Assembly (NCBI GenBank): GCA_030549775.1
Contig: CM060171.1
Coordinates: 58,958,360 to 59,022,359 of the forward strand
Reading direction: 5' to 3'
DNA: 64,000 bases
From: Tamarix chinensis
Lineage: Eukaryota > Streptophyta > Magnoliopsida > Caryophyllales > Tamaricaceae
In this document: positions 36,591 through 49,398 of the stretch, one piece after another
Numbering within the stretch: the stretch's first letter is position 1
Layout: the number at the start of each line of letters is the position of its first letter
Position numbers and translations under genes: made by a program
Notes under the pieces: generated by a model
What the model saw: only the letters and a program-made list of their open reading frames with translations
Databases searched by the model: none
What the model was told of the DNA's origin: nothing

Positions 36591-39500
36591 TTTTCCTATG
36601 CTAAATAAGAGTAATTGGAAGGAATGGAAGGATAATGTTCTACTTCTTCTTGGTTGCACAAATCTAGACCATGCACTTCGGTTAGCAAAGCCCACTAATT
36701 AAACAGCTAAAAGTTCTTATGATAAGAAAAAGAACTTTGAGAAGTAGGATCATTCTAATCGTATGGGTCTTATGATCATCAAGTGCGGCATTCCAGAGGC
36801 TTTCAAAGATGGATTATTTTCTTAGATCACCAATGTTCAAGATTTACTTTCCGAAATTGAAAAATGTTTTGCCAAAAATGATAAGACTAAAATAAGAACT
36901 CTTTTGCAACACTTTATTTCATTAAAGAATAAAGACAAAGGAAATATCAAGGAGTACATCATGGAGATGTCTAAAATTACTTCAAAACTTAAAGCACTAA
37001 AGATTGAGTAATCAGATGACTTACTCGTGCATTTAGTATTGATATCTCTTCTTGCACAATTCAGTTGATTTAAGGTCAGTTACAACTAGAAAAAGGAGAA
37101 ATGGACTATTAATTAGCTCATTTTATATTGTGTGTGACAGAAATAAAGATTGAAGTAAGATAAGATAGAAAGTGTTCATCTATCATTTACCCCTAAAAGT
37201 CAGGGCATGAAAAGAAAGAATGAAGCTGCTCTTAAGGGTCTAGTCCAAAAGAAACAAAATAAAGAAAAAGACATATGCTTCTTTTGCAAAATAATAAACA
37301 TGTTAAGAAGGATTGTTAGAAGTATCATTTATGACACATAAAGAAAGGTACAATCCTTGCTTTGGTTTACACTGAGCTTAATTTAGTTTCAGTAACTAGA
37401 AACACTTGGTGGTTAGATTCTGGTGCGACTACTCACATAAGAGTTTCTATGCAGGGTTACCTGAGTTGCCAAAAGTCAAATGATGGTGAAAGACACATCT
37501 ATGTGGGAGATGCTAAGGTAGTAATGGTTGAAGCTATTATCACTTTCAGATTATTGTTAGAAAGCGCTCATTATTTAGATTTGAAAGATACTTTCATTGT
37601 ACTATCTTTTATATGGAATTTGGTTTCTATTTTCCTATTAGATAAATATGGTTATTATTGTTCATTCAGAAGTAATAAATTTAGTCTTCTGTTAAATTTA
37701 ATTATTGTTGGTACTTGTTCATTGTGTGTATATAATAACCTATATATGCTTGATGTCATCACTTTATATCATGTAACCTTGCACATAGAATCACATGGTA
37801 CTAAATATAAATAAAATAAAGATAATTCAACATAATCATGTCATATGTGCTTAGGCCATATCTCAAAAGGAAGAATTGAGAGGCTTGTGTCTAATGGCAT
37901 TTTAGTTTCCTTTAGCTTTATAGATATAAACAATCGTGTTGAATGTTAAGGAAAAACATACCAAAACAAAGAGAATAGGTGCAAATAGATCTTTAGATGT
38001 CTAAGAATTGATTCATACAGATATCTGTAAACCTTCTCTATAACTTTTTGAAATGATCAAGAGTATTTAATATCATTGATAGACAGTAACTCACATTATG
38101 GCCACCTATATCTCATTCATTAAAAGTCATAGTTATTGGACATGTTCAAATCTTTCAAACTTGAAGTTGAGAAATAACTCAACAAAATGATGAAGTGAGT
38201 TGCATCTGACCATGTTGGTGAATATTATGATAGATATGATGGTTCAAGTGAATAATGTGCATGAACTTTTGCTAGATTCCTAGAGGAGTGTGAAATTGTT
38301 CCATAGTACACTATTTCAGGTTCCTTTAGCATGAATGGTGTATCTGAAAGGTGAATAGAAACTGTTAAGAACATATTAATGAGTATGATTAGTCATTCTA
38401 TCCTACCAGATTCACTCTGGGGAGAAGCACCAAAGACAATAGCTTATATTCTAAATAGAGTACAAACTAAAGCAGCTACTAGAACACCTTATGAGCTTTG
38501 GATAGGTAGAAAGCCTAATTTGAAGCATTTTCATATTTAGGGATGTCCACTTTTTTTAATGGTGATATTGAGGAATTGATCTATATGTTGAAACCAGAAA
38601 ACTTTATGCTAGGAGACCCGAATGATATGGTTTGCAAACTTAAGAAACCCATCTATGGAATCAAGGAAGCATATCGACAATGGTATTTCAAATTTCATTA
38701 AGTTATTACCTCTTTTGGATTTGAGATGAATTTTGTGGATGAATGTGTATACCATAAGTTATGTGGGAGTAATACATTTTTTTAGTTATGTATGTTGATG
38801 AAATATTGCTAGTATGTAATAACATAGGTTTGATGCATAAAACTAAGAAATTTCTAGATAATAATTTTGAGATAAAAGATCTTGGTAATGCCTCTTTTAT
38901 ATTTGGCATAGATATACATCGGGATTGTTTTTGAGGTGTCCTAGAGTTGTCAAAAAAGACTTATGTTGAAAGTGTTCTCAAGTGGTATGCCATAAAGAAC
39001 TGTAAACTAGGAAACACTCCTGTTGCTAGAGGAAACACATTTAATCTCAGTTAGTGCCCTAAGAATGACTTTAAAAGAATAAAATTAAAAGTGTTCCTTA
39101 TGCTTTATTAATGGGAAGTATAATATATACTCAAGTGTTTATGCATCCAAATATTTCATACATCACTGTGATGCTTAGCAGATATTAGAGTAATCTAGGA
39201 CTCGACCATTAGATAACAACTGAATGAGCCGTACTTATAGAAAATAAAAGATTACATACTCACATATTAAAGATAAAATAAGCTTGAGGTTGTAGGATAT
39301 TTTGACTCTAACTTTGTTGGATGCCAAGATAGCATGAAGCTTACATTAAAGTTAATTTTCCTTATGGTTTGAGATGTTATTTCTTAGAAGGGCGCTAAGC
39401 AGACAGCTCTGGCATCTTCTATTATGGTAGTAAAATTTTCTGCTTGTTATATGGATTCCAATTATGGTATATGGTTGCAAAATTTTGTCACATGACTACA

Positions 39501-39775
39501 TATAGCTAACGGTATTGAAATACCACTTATGATGTTATGTGACAATAAGGTTGTAGTTTATTATTCTAATAACAACCTAAGTTCTACAAAATTAAAAAGG
39601 TATCAGTATTAAATACTTAGTCATTAAAGAAAAAGTATAGAAAGGACAATTGTCTGTAGAGCACATCAACACAGATTCCATGATAGCGGATCCAGTCATT
39701 AAGGCTTTACTACCCACACAGTTTCTGGATCATGGTGCTCATATGGATGTTATAGTAACTGATGATGTTTAGTTT
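36590..39775 (+). pseudogene. Degraded copia gag-pol with an integrase-RT deletion
   Basis: In order: gag (NWKEWKDNVLLLLGCTNL near 36610, ending with a degraded CCHC region near 37280), protease (WWLDSGATTH at about 37408-37440), part of the integrase core and its C-terminal flank ([13 protein letters not shown] near 38390, then [19 protein letters not shown] near 38480), then directly the middle of RT (DIEELIYMLKPENF, YGIKEAYRQWY near 38570-38690). The RT active site reads YVDE (near 38788-38800) instead of YVDD. RNase H remnants follow to about 39770. Many stops and shifts are present. The junction near 38550-38565 skips the start of RT. Confidence 0.85.
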
Positions 39776-40217
39776 CAATGGGAGTGTGTCACTTCCTTTT
39801 CTTTATGTACGTACACTTTGTTTTGGCTTATGGACATTTTTTTTACCATATGTTATTCTATAGAAATAAAGTTTTAGTATAAATAAGTTTATTTCCTTTA
39901 TATCTTTGTTTATTTTTTGATCTCACCAATGTTTTTGGTGGACTCGTTGGAAATAGAAATTTTGAGATCACATTATAGTAAATTTTGCATGCTACACATC
40001 TATATCTTGATCCATGTCGTTTAGTTATATCTTCATATGTGACCATTGAAGGTTTAGTTATAAAGAAATGTGACGAAAGCCATTTTGATCATATATTGGT
40101 GTAACTAATAGACTGGATTGGTTATAGATACATTTTATAATGAAAATAATATTGTCGTCATTTGGTTATTTTACAATTAGTGGTTATAATGATACACATA
40201 TAGCACATGTGGAAGAT

Positions 40218-40687
40218 TGTTAGGTTTTTATCTATATATTGGGCTTATATGTGAACTATACGAATTATGGGTTGTCATATAAACTAAGAATGTATATAAG
40301 TGATCATATTTCTGTATAAATTATTGGGGTTAATGTATCTAATTAGATGTAGACCCATATGTGTAGAGACTTTAGATATTCTAGATTGTTGATGAACCGA
40401 ACTAAAATAGCCTAATAGATAACATGTTTGTTGTCTATATATAAGGTCATGGTATCTAGGTCACATACACTTCATCCTATTTGATTTTCATCAGTTAATA
40501 GAGACTGATGATTGTGTGCTTGATCCAAAAGACCATAGTACCACCAGTTAGTTATTGTTTTGGATCCAACGGTCTTTGATAATTCCTACATTATGGATTC
40601 AGGTACGCTTTTGGATTATGTTATTGTATTAATCTTGATGAATTGGCATTCGATCTTGTTAGATTTATAGATTAAATTAATCTATCA
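40218..40687 (+). repeat. 3' LTR of the old copia element
   Basis: It begins TGTTAGGTTTTTATC after a purine-rich GTGGAAGAT and ends CTATCA. It is collinear with the 5' LTR at 34490-34955. Confidence 0.88.
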
Positions 40688-40860
40688 ATGATACCTCTCA
40701 ATTTGAGCTTATTCTTGAAATGAAAGTTGAAGACTCTCAATCATTTCATAAGAAGCAATGCAATCAAACTTTTTCCAAAGATCTGAGCTTGTTGTAGCTC
40801 TCATGAGTCAAATGGCATCGATTGAATCATGAACATCCTTCCTATAAACATATATTTTAA
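40688..40860 (-). pseudogene. Ty1/copia Gag, upstream half (split by insertion)
   Basis: The minus strand reads a fragment with VHDSIDAI, a LWKKFDCI phrase and MIESLQLSF, which fits the middle of a copia Gag. Removing the element at 34490-40687 and one target copy would place it just before the LTKAFHEIKF segment at 34489. Confidence 0.6.
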
Positions 40861-43800
40861 TATGCGGAGCATTAGAAACAAGCTTATTATGGACTGGTGT
40901 TTCAAGTACATATTCCTTTTTTTCTTACTTGAGAATAATTCTCGAGTTTATATACCAATCAAGGAAATTATTTCCATTGAGCTTTTCCTTCTTAAGGACA
41001 TATCGTATTGAGAAATTGAATGATTTTTTTTCCATAATTTACAATAATATACATACATTAATATCCATTTTCACTAATAAACATGTGTGTGTGTTTATCA
41101 CTCTCAAATTAAATGTTTGGTATACTTATAAAAAAAATGTACCTACAAAATATAGTGGTTAAAGATCCATACTTTTACCAAGAATTATAAGCTTTAGTTT
41201 AATATCTAAGTCCTAGCTATTTAGGTAAGCAACACCTTGTTAATTATATCACATATAACTTTTGGTCATAGGGCAACATCTCATGTCCAAACATATAACT
41301 ATGTGCCTAATGATCAAAAACAATTTTGATAACCTTGTTAAGTTAAAATCAACTCATGTAAATAGTTATCACCATTAATTATCCTATCTTACTTAAATAA
41401 TCAAGGATGCTTTACTTTAGTAGACCCACTCTTATTGATTTAAGTCTTGATAGGTAGGAGAAACATCAATTAACTTAATATTATTACAGGATGTTGTCTA
41501 AAATATACTACAACTTTTAAGTTCATCAAATGACTTAAAATAACATGTAGGAATGAAAAGGATCAAGTATACACCTATACTCATAATGAGGCCCAAAACC
41601 ATGTAGCGGATAGGGATGTTGTATCCTTTGTGGGGTCCAAGGGCACCATCCCTAAAACCTAAAAAAGCACAATTGAAGATTAAAAAGAGATCAACTTCAG
41701 ATTAACCACATTAATTAAGAAAGAAAATTAATTTATAGCAAATTAAGTACATTAATCAACTTAAGATTAATCAAGAAACTATGATTTGTTAAACTAATCA
41801 AGATCATCATAAATCATGGTTAGTCTTAGTCAAGATTAATGACATAATCAACTTTGGTCCAAATCAATATTCTTAATCAAGATCAGTCATAATCAAGATA
41901 AACAACATAATCAATATTGTTTCTAATCAAGATTAGTGACCTTAGCAAGGTTTGTTCTAATTAAGATTATTAGCCTAAAAAACTTCAATCCTAATCAAGG
42001 TTCCTTATCAATATCAATCCTAATCATAGTCATTTAAATCAATCCAATGCTTGATTAAGATCACCATTAGCCATGATTAGCTAAAAAATGCTGGTTTAGT
42101 GGAATCGATTATCATGGTTTGTTAATAATGTTAATTATGATTATTTAAACTAATTAAAAATAAATTTCAATCAATAATAATAAAACTAATAAAGATTTAA
42201 TAAATAAAAAAATATCTCTTCAAAATCATTAAAAGATTAATCGTTCGTTAATCTCTCTAATCCAAAATAGGTAAACAAATCAATTTAATATTAATTCATA
42301 ATTAACAAAACATAACCTCTCTCTTATACTACTGTTAAGTTTTTCAAAAGAGACTTGTATAGTAAAAGATGGCAAACCTATTATTTGGTCAAGAAAAAAA
42401 CTAGTATAGTAAAATTAAGCAAATGATAAAGGGCACAACAAAGGTAAGTAAATGAAAAGTCTAACAAGGATAATAAAAATTTCCTATAGAGCCGACCCTT
42501 AGAGTTGATCTCTCGATGGCAGCAAAAAGAAGGTAGTGCACGTGGTACTTTAACTAATAGGCTTCTCATTGTAGTGTTCTTTTTTTTTAGTATAACTTAT
42601 TTTCACTTACAAAAATAAGGCCCTTCTAAACTTAAAGGCTTTGATAGGTCATACCACTCACACAGCCTCTAGGCCACCCTTATCACCGAATATTGGTTGT
42701 AGGCCAAACATATATTTTTGGCCCATAAGTCATAAGTGTCTATTTATCAAAACATTATAATTACCCAAGTTTTGTGAAGATCATATTTCCAACACAGCCT
42801 CCATGATTATTCCTATGGCATATCTCCAACACAACCCTATATTAAAAATAGAATCTCCATAGTATTTTGTTCAACAATGTTAGAGAAGTTGTTAGAAACT
42901 ATTTATAAACTATCATCTTCTTTATTTCTCTACTAAGTTTTCAATAATTTTTTTAGTAAGTAGCACACTATTACAATAAGTATTACACATAAACAAAAAG
43001 CTATTATCATGATTTATACATTACACACCAACATAAGTCACTCAAAAAATATTTAGTAGATATCTTCAAATGGTATATTACACAAAAAAATGTACAAGAA
43101 AAAAATTGATACCAAAACACATACTCAGGCCACTAAAATGACCATAATAGAGCAAGAAGGAATTAGAATATAACACGTCTTGAGCAAAAAGAACAGGGGC
43201 AATAGCGACATCAAAAAGAGAATCATAATAATCGCATCAATAGATGCATCAAAGGAGAATAATAGTAATGGAAAAGAAGGAGTTTCACTTCACCCATGGC
43301 TACACTCCCTCAATAGAGTGAAGTAAATTATGATTGTAAACCATTTTGGCCTATGTTAAAAGAAAAAATCTAAAAAAAATGTAGTAAAAAAAGATAATGG
43401 CGGGTAATCCATTGCATAAAGCTCCTATAAAAAGAAAAAATGGGGCATATAAATAAAAAGGGAATACATGATGGTTTTGGGAATTAAAGCTTCTACAAAC
43501 CCTTTCCTAAATATGCATCTTAGACAAGGGATAATTTTGGCATTTGTATGATAATATCATCATGTATAGTCTTTCTCCCTAAATTACTTTTGTTTTCCTT
43601 CATCTTTTCCTACTAGGAAAATTTTTATATAATAGTTCTTTTAAAAAACCAATTTATATGAATTGTTGAGTATTCTTATTTCTGTATTAGTGTTTTTTTA
43701 TTGAGTAATAATTGAGAGAATAATATGCCTTATACAGGTATGTCATGGAAATTGAAGATTGTTTATAATATAATGGTAAGCTTTATGTGTATTCTTTATT

Positions 43801-44030
43801 GCATCATCATCTTCAATATATATATTGAAGTAAATAAGCTCAATTTTTACCTTGGCACGATAAGAATTAAAATAATTGTATATTATTAACTTTTTATTTT
43901 GCAGATGTAAATATCTTTTGTGTCTTATGTGAACGTATATATACATACATCTTCTACAATAATTTTGGGAGGGAAAAGTAGAAAATATTAGTTTGATTTT
44001 TTTTGTTACATAATTTTGCTAGTGAATAAT
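40861..44030. other. AT-rich gene-less stretch with a degenerate AATCAAGAT repeat zone
   Basis: No coding sequence was recognised on either strand. 41740-42060 repeats AATCAAGAT/AATCAAGATTA at irregular spacing (around fifteen occurrences with variants). 43280-43320 contains an ACTTCACCCATGGCTACACTC phrase with a partly complementary neighbour. The short open frames here lack family features. Confidence 0.45.
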
Positions 44031-44034
44031 AGTA

Positions 44035-47000
44035 GCTATTATTAAGAAATGGTATTATCATAAAAATGGTAAAATTTTATAATAAAGAGAAAATTATTAA
44101 ATTAAGGAGACAATAACGAGGCTCAACTAAATTACCTATATCCTCAAAGGGACACCCCTTCACTATAAAAGAATTATGATAATATGACATTCAAGTATAT
44201 AACCAACGAAGCCCTTGTATCCCAAATGGATACACTTTGTACACAATTTCGCAACCTTGAAAATTTTCTCAACCCAAGAGTTATGCACACTCTTGTAAGA
44301 CTCCTAGGCCACCTTGCTTTTGAACCCAAAGACCTCTTGAGTCATTTTCCTTACTCAACATTATTATAATGTGTTAGAGTTTTCTTATATAAGAGGCTTA
44401 AATGGGATTGAAATCATCTCCTTTTATAGCTTCCAAGTCTTCATAAATTCATTCATGAACCCTTCACAAAAGTCTCATTCATGAATCCTCCATAAATGTC
44501 ATTCATGAATCTTCTACATTCATTCTACTTCATGTACCCTTATTAATATCCCTCCATGAGCCTACCATATTCATATCCCTACTCCATTTACCAGATTAAC
44601 CACCATAACTCTTAACATCAGTTAATGAATTTGTAATGCATCTAAACCAAAAGTAATATATGAATGTCAATTAATTGACTTACCAAGAGTAATGTATGTC
44701 TATTAATTTATGAATGTACATGATGGATTTATAGGATGCATGTAATAATAAAAATCTTCCCCTCTAGATCATCCAAGAAAATACCAAGTGGATTTTACTA
44801 AAGTATATCCCTGACCAGGACACAACTTGTTATACGCATAAGCACTCCATTATCTTTAATTCTTCACATTTTACACATACTTAAATCAATATTTAGTGGT
44901 CCTAACTCTTCTTAATTCAAAATAGGAAACATAATGTGTAAAATTTCTAAGTTAATAATCATCAAATGACTCCAAAAATGGGCATTAACATAATATCTTC
45001 TCTACTAGGATTTTCCTTCTCATTATTACCTAAAATTTGGGAACATATGATCAGTGTATCCACTCTAGAAACAAGTGAGACCCACCTTAGGTTCCTATTT
45101 TATAGTGTAAAATTTTTGAGTCAATAATCATAAAATGAATCCAAAGATGGTAATAAACACAATATCTTTTATACCAAGCTTTTCCTTCTCACCATTACCT
45201 AAAATTTAATAATATATGATAAGCGTCTCTGCTATAGCAATAAGTGTGACCCACCTTAGGCGCATATTATCTTATGCACGCCTTCTATTTAAATTCTTCA
45301 ATGTTTGAATCAATTAAAAAACCATATATTTATCCCTTTATTAGGACCAAAAAAACATGAGAAACATTCATAACTTCCCTTACCGATGATACCTTGCAAC
45401 CTCTGGAGTCTAATTGGCTCAAGGATATTATATTTCTACATAACCATAGAACATATGACACATTGCCCAAAGTGAAAATTGATCCATCAAACATCTTTAT
45501 ATTCCTATTTCTAGTGCTCATGATATTAATTTTAGTGCCATCTTCTCAAGATAGAAACCTTCCAACTTTTTGGAATATATCAAAATATTATTTCCTAGAG
45601 GAAAACTGATAAGAACAACTATTATCTAATATATATTAATATAGAGAAATTGTGGTGTCACTTATGGCATGTGTGGGAAAAAACTCTTCAAAATCATTAT
45701 TTATCTTTGCAACACCAACTAAAGAGCAATCAAAGCACTTATCTTCATTCTTCTTCATAATAGGATAATACAGCCTCATGTGCCCCCACTCCTTGCACTT
45801 GTGGAATTGATTGCTCTTTCCTCTACCCATGTATTTTGACTTGTTATGTTCACTATATACCTTATCAAAGGGTCTTCCCTTACAATTTATATCTTACCCA
45901 ACTAAAAATAGAGCCTTGCAAATCTTTGGTTTTCTTTTGCTTCACATATGATAAGAGAGTTGGTTCTACCTCCTCTATTATTAGTGTGTCTTTTCCATAT
46001 AATATTATGGTAAAATATTCTCATATGAATCACGAAGTGAGGTAAGAAGTAACATAGATTGATCTTCTTACTCAATTAAAAAATCAACTCTTGCAAGTTA
46101 ATTTAACAACTCATTAGATAGGTTCATGTGTTCTGTGAGATTCTCACATTCTCCCATCTTGAACTAATAGAGATCACACTTCAAGATTAGCTTACAAACC
46201 TTTCCCAATATGTAGTTTCTCTACATTTCCCCAAAGCTTGGTTCTAGAATATATATCACATATATCATTGATAATATTCTCAATCATATGAAGCCTAATA
46301 GTAATAATACGTTAGGGTTTAAAGTTCTCCCAATTGGCTTTTGACATATGTGTCAACTTATCCTTTTTCCCTTTCAACGACTTTATAATACCTTGTTGAA
46401 CTATGGTGTCCTTTACTCTTCTTTTCCAAAGAGTGAAATTTCCTCTTCCATTGAACTACTTGACATAAAGTTGTGAAGCACCCAAACTTGCCATGACAAA
46501 CACTTCATAATTGATTAACTTTTTCTATGATACCACTATTAGGAAAAGTACTTTCCCCCTTAGTTTTTAAGCACCAAAATTTGATAATGAAAAAAAACAA
46601 TTAAACTAAGTAGACCATAAGATTTAATGAGTTACGGCCTCGTTACCTACATCCTCTAAGAAATACGCCTTCTCTATAAAAGAATTATTACCAAATATCA
46701 CTCAAGTTTATAATTAACCTAAGCCCTTATGTCATAAATGGATACACTTTGTATGAAATCTCTTAACGTTAAATATCTTCTCACCCCAAAAGTTATGCAC
46801 ACTTTTGTAACACCCTCAACCTACCTTGCTTCTATACTTAAAAACATTTTAAGTTGTTTTCCCTACTCAACATTCGTATGATATGATAGTGTTTGCTTAG
46901 ATGAGAAGCTCACAAAGAACACCTCCTTTATAGCCTCCAATTCTCCATAAATCTATTAATGTACCCTTTATAAAATCCACATTCATGAATCCTCCATAAA

Positions 47001-47215
47001 TGTCATTATACATTTATATTGGTTCATATTCCCTTATTAATAATCTTCCATAAACCTATCACATTTATAGCTCTACCCAAATACCACATTCATGATCATA
47101 ACTCTTAAAATTAAACTATTAATTTCCAATATATCTAAACCAAATTATTACATGAATGTAAATTAATAGACTAACCAAAAGTTATGAATGATCATTATCA
47201 TAAATGATGATAACT
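44035..47215 (-). mobile_element. Decayed Ty1/copia retrotransposon on the minus strand
   Basis: Two diverged terminal repeats, about 44035-44752 and 46537-47215, share phrases such as CACTATAAAAGAATTAT, AAATGGATACACTTTGTA and AGTTATGCACACT. Between them the minus strand holds gag and the start of pol. The primer-binding site reads TGGTATCATAG on the minus strand just left of the upper repeat (46525-46535). A purine-rich tract AGAGGGGAAGA (minus strand) lies beside the lower repeat near 44757. Repeat boundaries are approximate. RT, RNase H and most of integrase are absent. Confidence 0.75.
45330..46490 (-). pseudogene. Copia gag-pol fragment (Gag, zinc knuckle, protease-integrase linker)
   Basis: From 46490 downward the minus strand reads FNGRGNFTLWKRRVKDTIVQ, KSLKGKKDKL and ANWENFKP, a copia Gag N-terminus. 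Further pieces include SLRDSYENIL near 46020-46050 and a degraded knuckle FHKCKEWGHMRLYYP (45770-45810), where the first and last cysteines are lost. The piece at 45330-45521 reads MFDGSIFTLGNVSYV...NIISLSQLDSRGCKV, the linker after the copia protease. Stops and shifts are frequent. No RT is left. Confidence 0.75.
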
Positions 47216-48588
47216 GTAAATGGTGAAGTTAAATGCTTTGAGCATTGATGTGCTATTTGATAAGCCAGATGTGATTTCAAAATTAAAAATTTTGCATTTA
47301 CAAATGACAGATATATGTGTAACTTATAATAATAGTTGTTGTAAACTACCTATCTTAAAATACTTATTCTAAATGATAAGATCAAGAGCAATATTCGTTC
47401 TATAGAAAAATACAAGGTGATTATTATCATCATAGTAGATAAACATATAATAGAAGTTATATATGAATCGTCAATGTTGTTTGCTAACATTTAAAATTGA
47501 ATATTTTAACCAATCATCTACTATAAGATCCATATCTATATACGACCATTTTTTTCCTATTGTTGTGGAATGTTATTATAACAATCATAATGATGGAAGG
47601 TTTGAGATGTCGTTGTATCCTCAATAGTTTGATTTTAAAGCCGAACCAAGAAGTTGGATAAATAACTAAGTACTGTATATTGATCCTTACATTTTACCGA
47701 TCAAAAGTCATTCCATTTCTAAAATAAATAATGAAGTTTATAGTTTTGATATTAATTTTTAATGTCTACACTAATTTTAGTGAATATATTTTCTAAATAA
47801 ATTAAACCTCCTAACCATTTATAATCGCCAACAACAATAACATTCCTAGACTAATCTAGTCATCATATATACTAAATTTTTGTGGGGAATTTATTTTTTT
47901 ATAAGAGTTAATGTTGTTTTCCAAAAAAAAACTAGAAAATACTAAAAGAAATAAAAGATTCAAAAGTTTTGGGTACAACCTAAAAAATATGTAATCGTAT
48001 ACATTTTATCATTTTAGTAATAGAAGACTAATTTATGTGTTTTATGGTGTGGTTTTAATCTTACCTTAGTTATTGAAGTCTATTTGGCACAGGCTAAATA
48101 TGTAAAGTAGTGTCCTTCCTCAACTCTTTATAGAATGTGGGTGAGGTACCATGATACTAAGGTAGGCTTTAATATTATGAAGTTTAATGGGTTGGGAGCC
48201 TCTTTTTTTTTCGGATGATTTTAATTAATTATTGAAATGCCAAGAACATTTGATAAATGGTAGTGGTTGTTCCACCTTAACTAAGAGGTCTCAAGATTTG
48301 AATCCTTGGAAATGTAGCATTACTCTTGAGAAAATTAGGTTCCCCTATAAATTGGGAATGCATCATTACTTTAAAAAAAAATGGTGGTTCTCTCACCATT
48401 GAACGGCAATAGTTCAAACTAAGCCAAAACTGAGCTCCGGACGTGTACTAAGCTTAGATCAAAAAATTAAAATTAAAATGCCATATAACTCAAAGAGAGA
48501 AATTTAGTTGGGGGGGGGATAGGTTTTCATATGGTAAACATGAATGAAAACCATGCACATCACAACTTGGTACTTAAAACCTACCAAA
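47216..48588. other. AT-rich stretch without a recognisable gene
   Basis: Nothing coding was seen. A G9 run sits at about 48510. The sequence ends at the AAA target duplicate of the CACTA element. Confidence 0.5.
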
Positions 48589-48604
48589 CACTACCACGGA
48601 AACA

Positions 48605-49080
48605 GCTTTTAATAACGGTTATTTTCGAGTTTTAATAACGGTTTTCAACCGTTATTGAATCGCCCGTTATTATATCTTTAATAACGGTTCATAACCGTCA
48701 TTAAAAATATACAAAAACCCGCGAATATGTGCGTAAACTTCATATTTAATAACGGTTTTTACTTAAAAACCGTTGTTAAAAATGAGCTTTTAATAACGGT
48801 TCTATGGGAAACCGTTGTTAAAAATAAGGTTTTCATAACGGTTCATCAGAAAAAACCGTTGTTGAAAACCATGTTTTAATAACGGTTCGTAAACAAAACC
48901 GTTATTAAAAACGGATTCTTTAATAACGGTTCTATGGGAAACCGTTATTAAAAATTAGGTTTTAATAACGGTTTCCCATAGAACCGTTATGAAAACATAA
49001 CTTTTAATAACGGTTTTGTTTACGAACCGTTATTAAAACATGGTTTTAATAACGGTTTCCCATAGAACCGTTATTAAAAG
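48605..49080. repeat. Left subterminal motif array of the CACTA element
   Basis: About 20 copies of TAATAACGGTT or its reverse complement alternate as pairs that form hairpins, for example TAATAACGGTTTCCCATAG followed by AACCGTTATTA. Arrays of this type bind the small transposase subunit in En/Spm elements; binding here is inferred. Confidence 0.9.
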
Positions 49081-49398
49081 TGTATATTTTTTTTTTAGCA
49101 TTTTTCTGTTTTGTTCCTGCCCACATACACAGTTGTATGTTCAAACAATTACCAAATCTGCAATGTAAAACAACATCAATTCATACCAGCAGGGTATCAC
49201 ACCATAATTTCAATCAATCTATAATTAGTATGCATGTCTCAATACACCAACTATACTTAGGAATAAAAATTAGTGGGCATACCACAACTTGGTAGCTCTA
49301 CACCCCAAAGTAAAGAGTTCACAAATCTAGGCCGGAAGACCGAAAGATGTAGACAAAATACAAACCTGAAAATGCATGTAGAATATATAGATCGCTAC

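Larger units (their letters stand above)
34490..40687 (+). mobile_element. Old Ty1/copia retrotransposon inserted in another copia gag
   Basis: Two related terminal repeats, 34490-34955 and 40218-40687, both begin TGTTAGG and end TATCA. The primer-binding site follows the first repeat and degraded gag-pol lies between. The flanks TTGAT (34485-34489) and ATGAT (40688-40692) match in four of five bases, as expected of an aged target duplication. Many substitutions separate the two LTRs, so the insertion is old. The surrounding sequence is a minus-strand copia gag, so this is a nested insertion. Confidence 0.88.
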
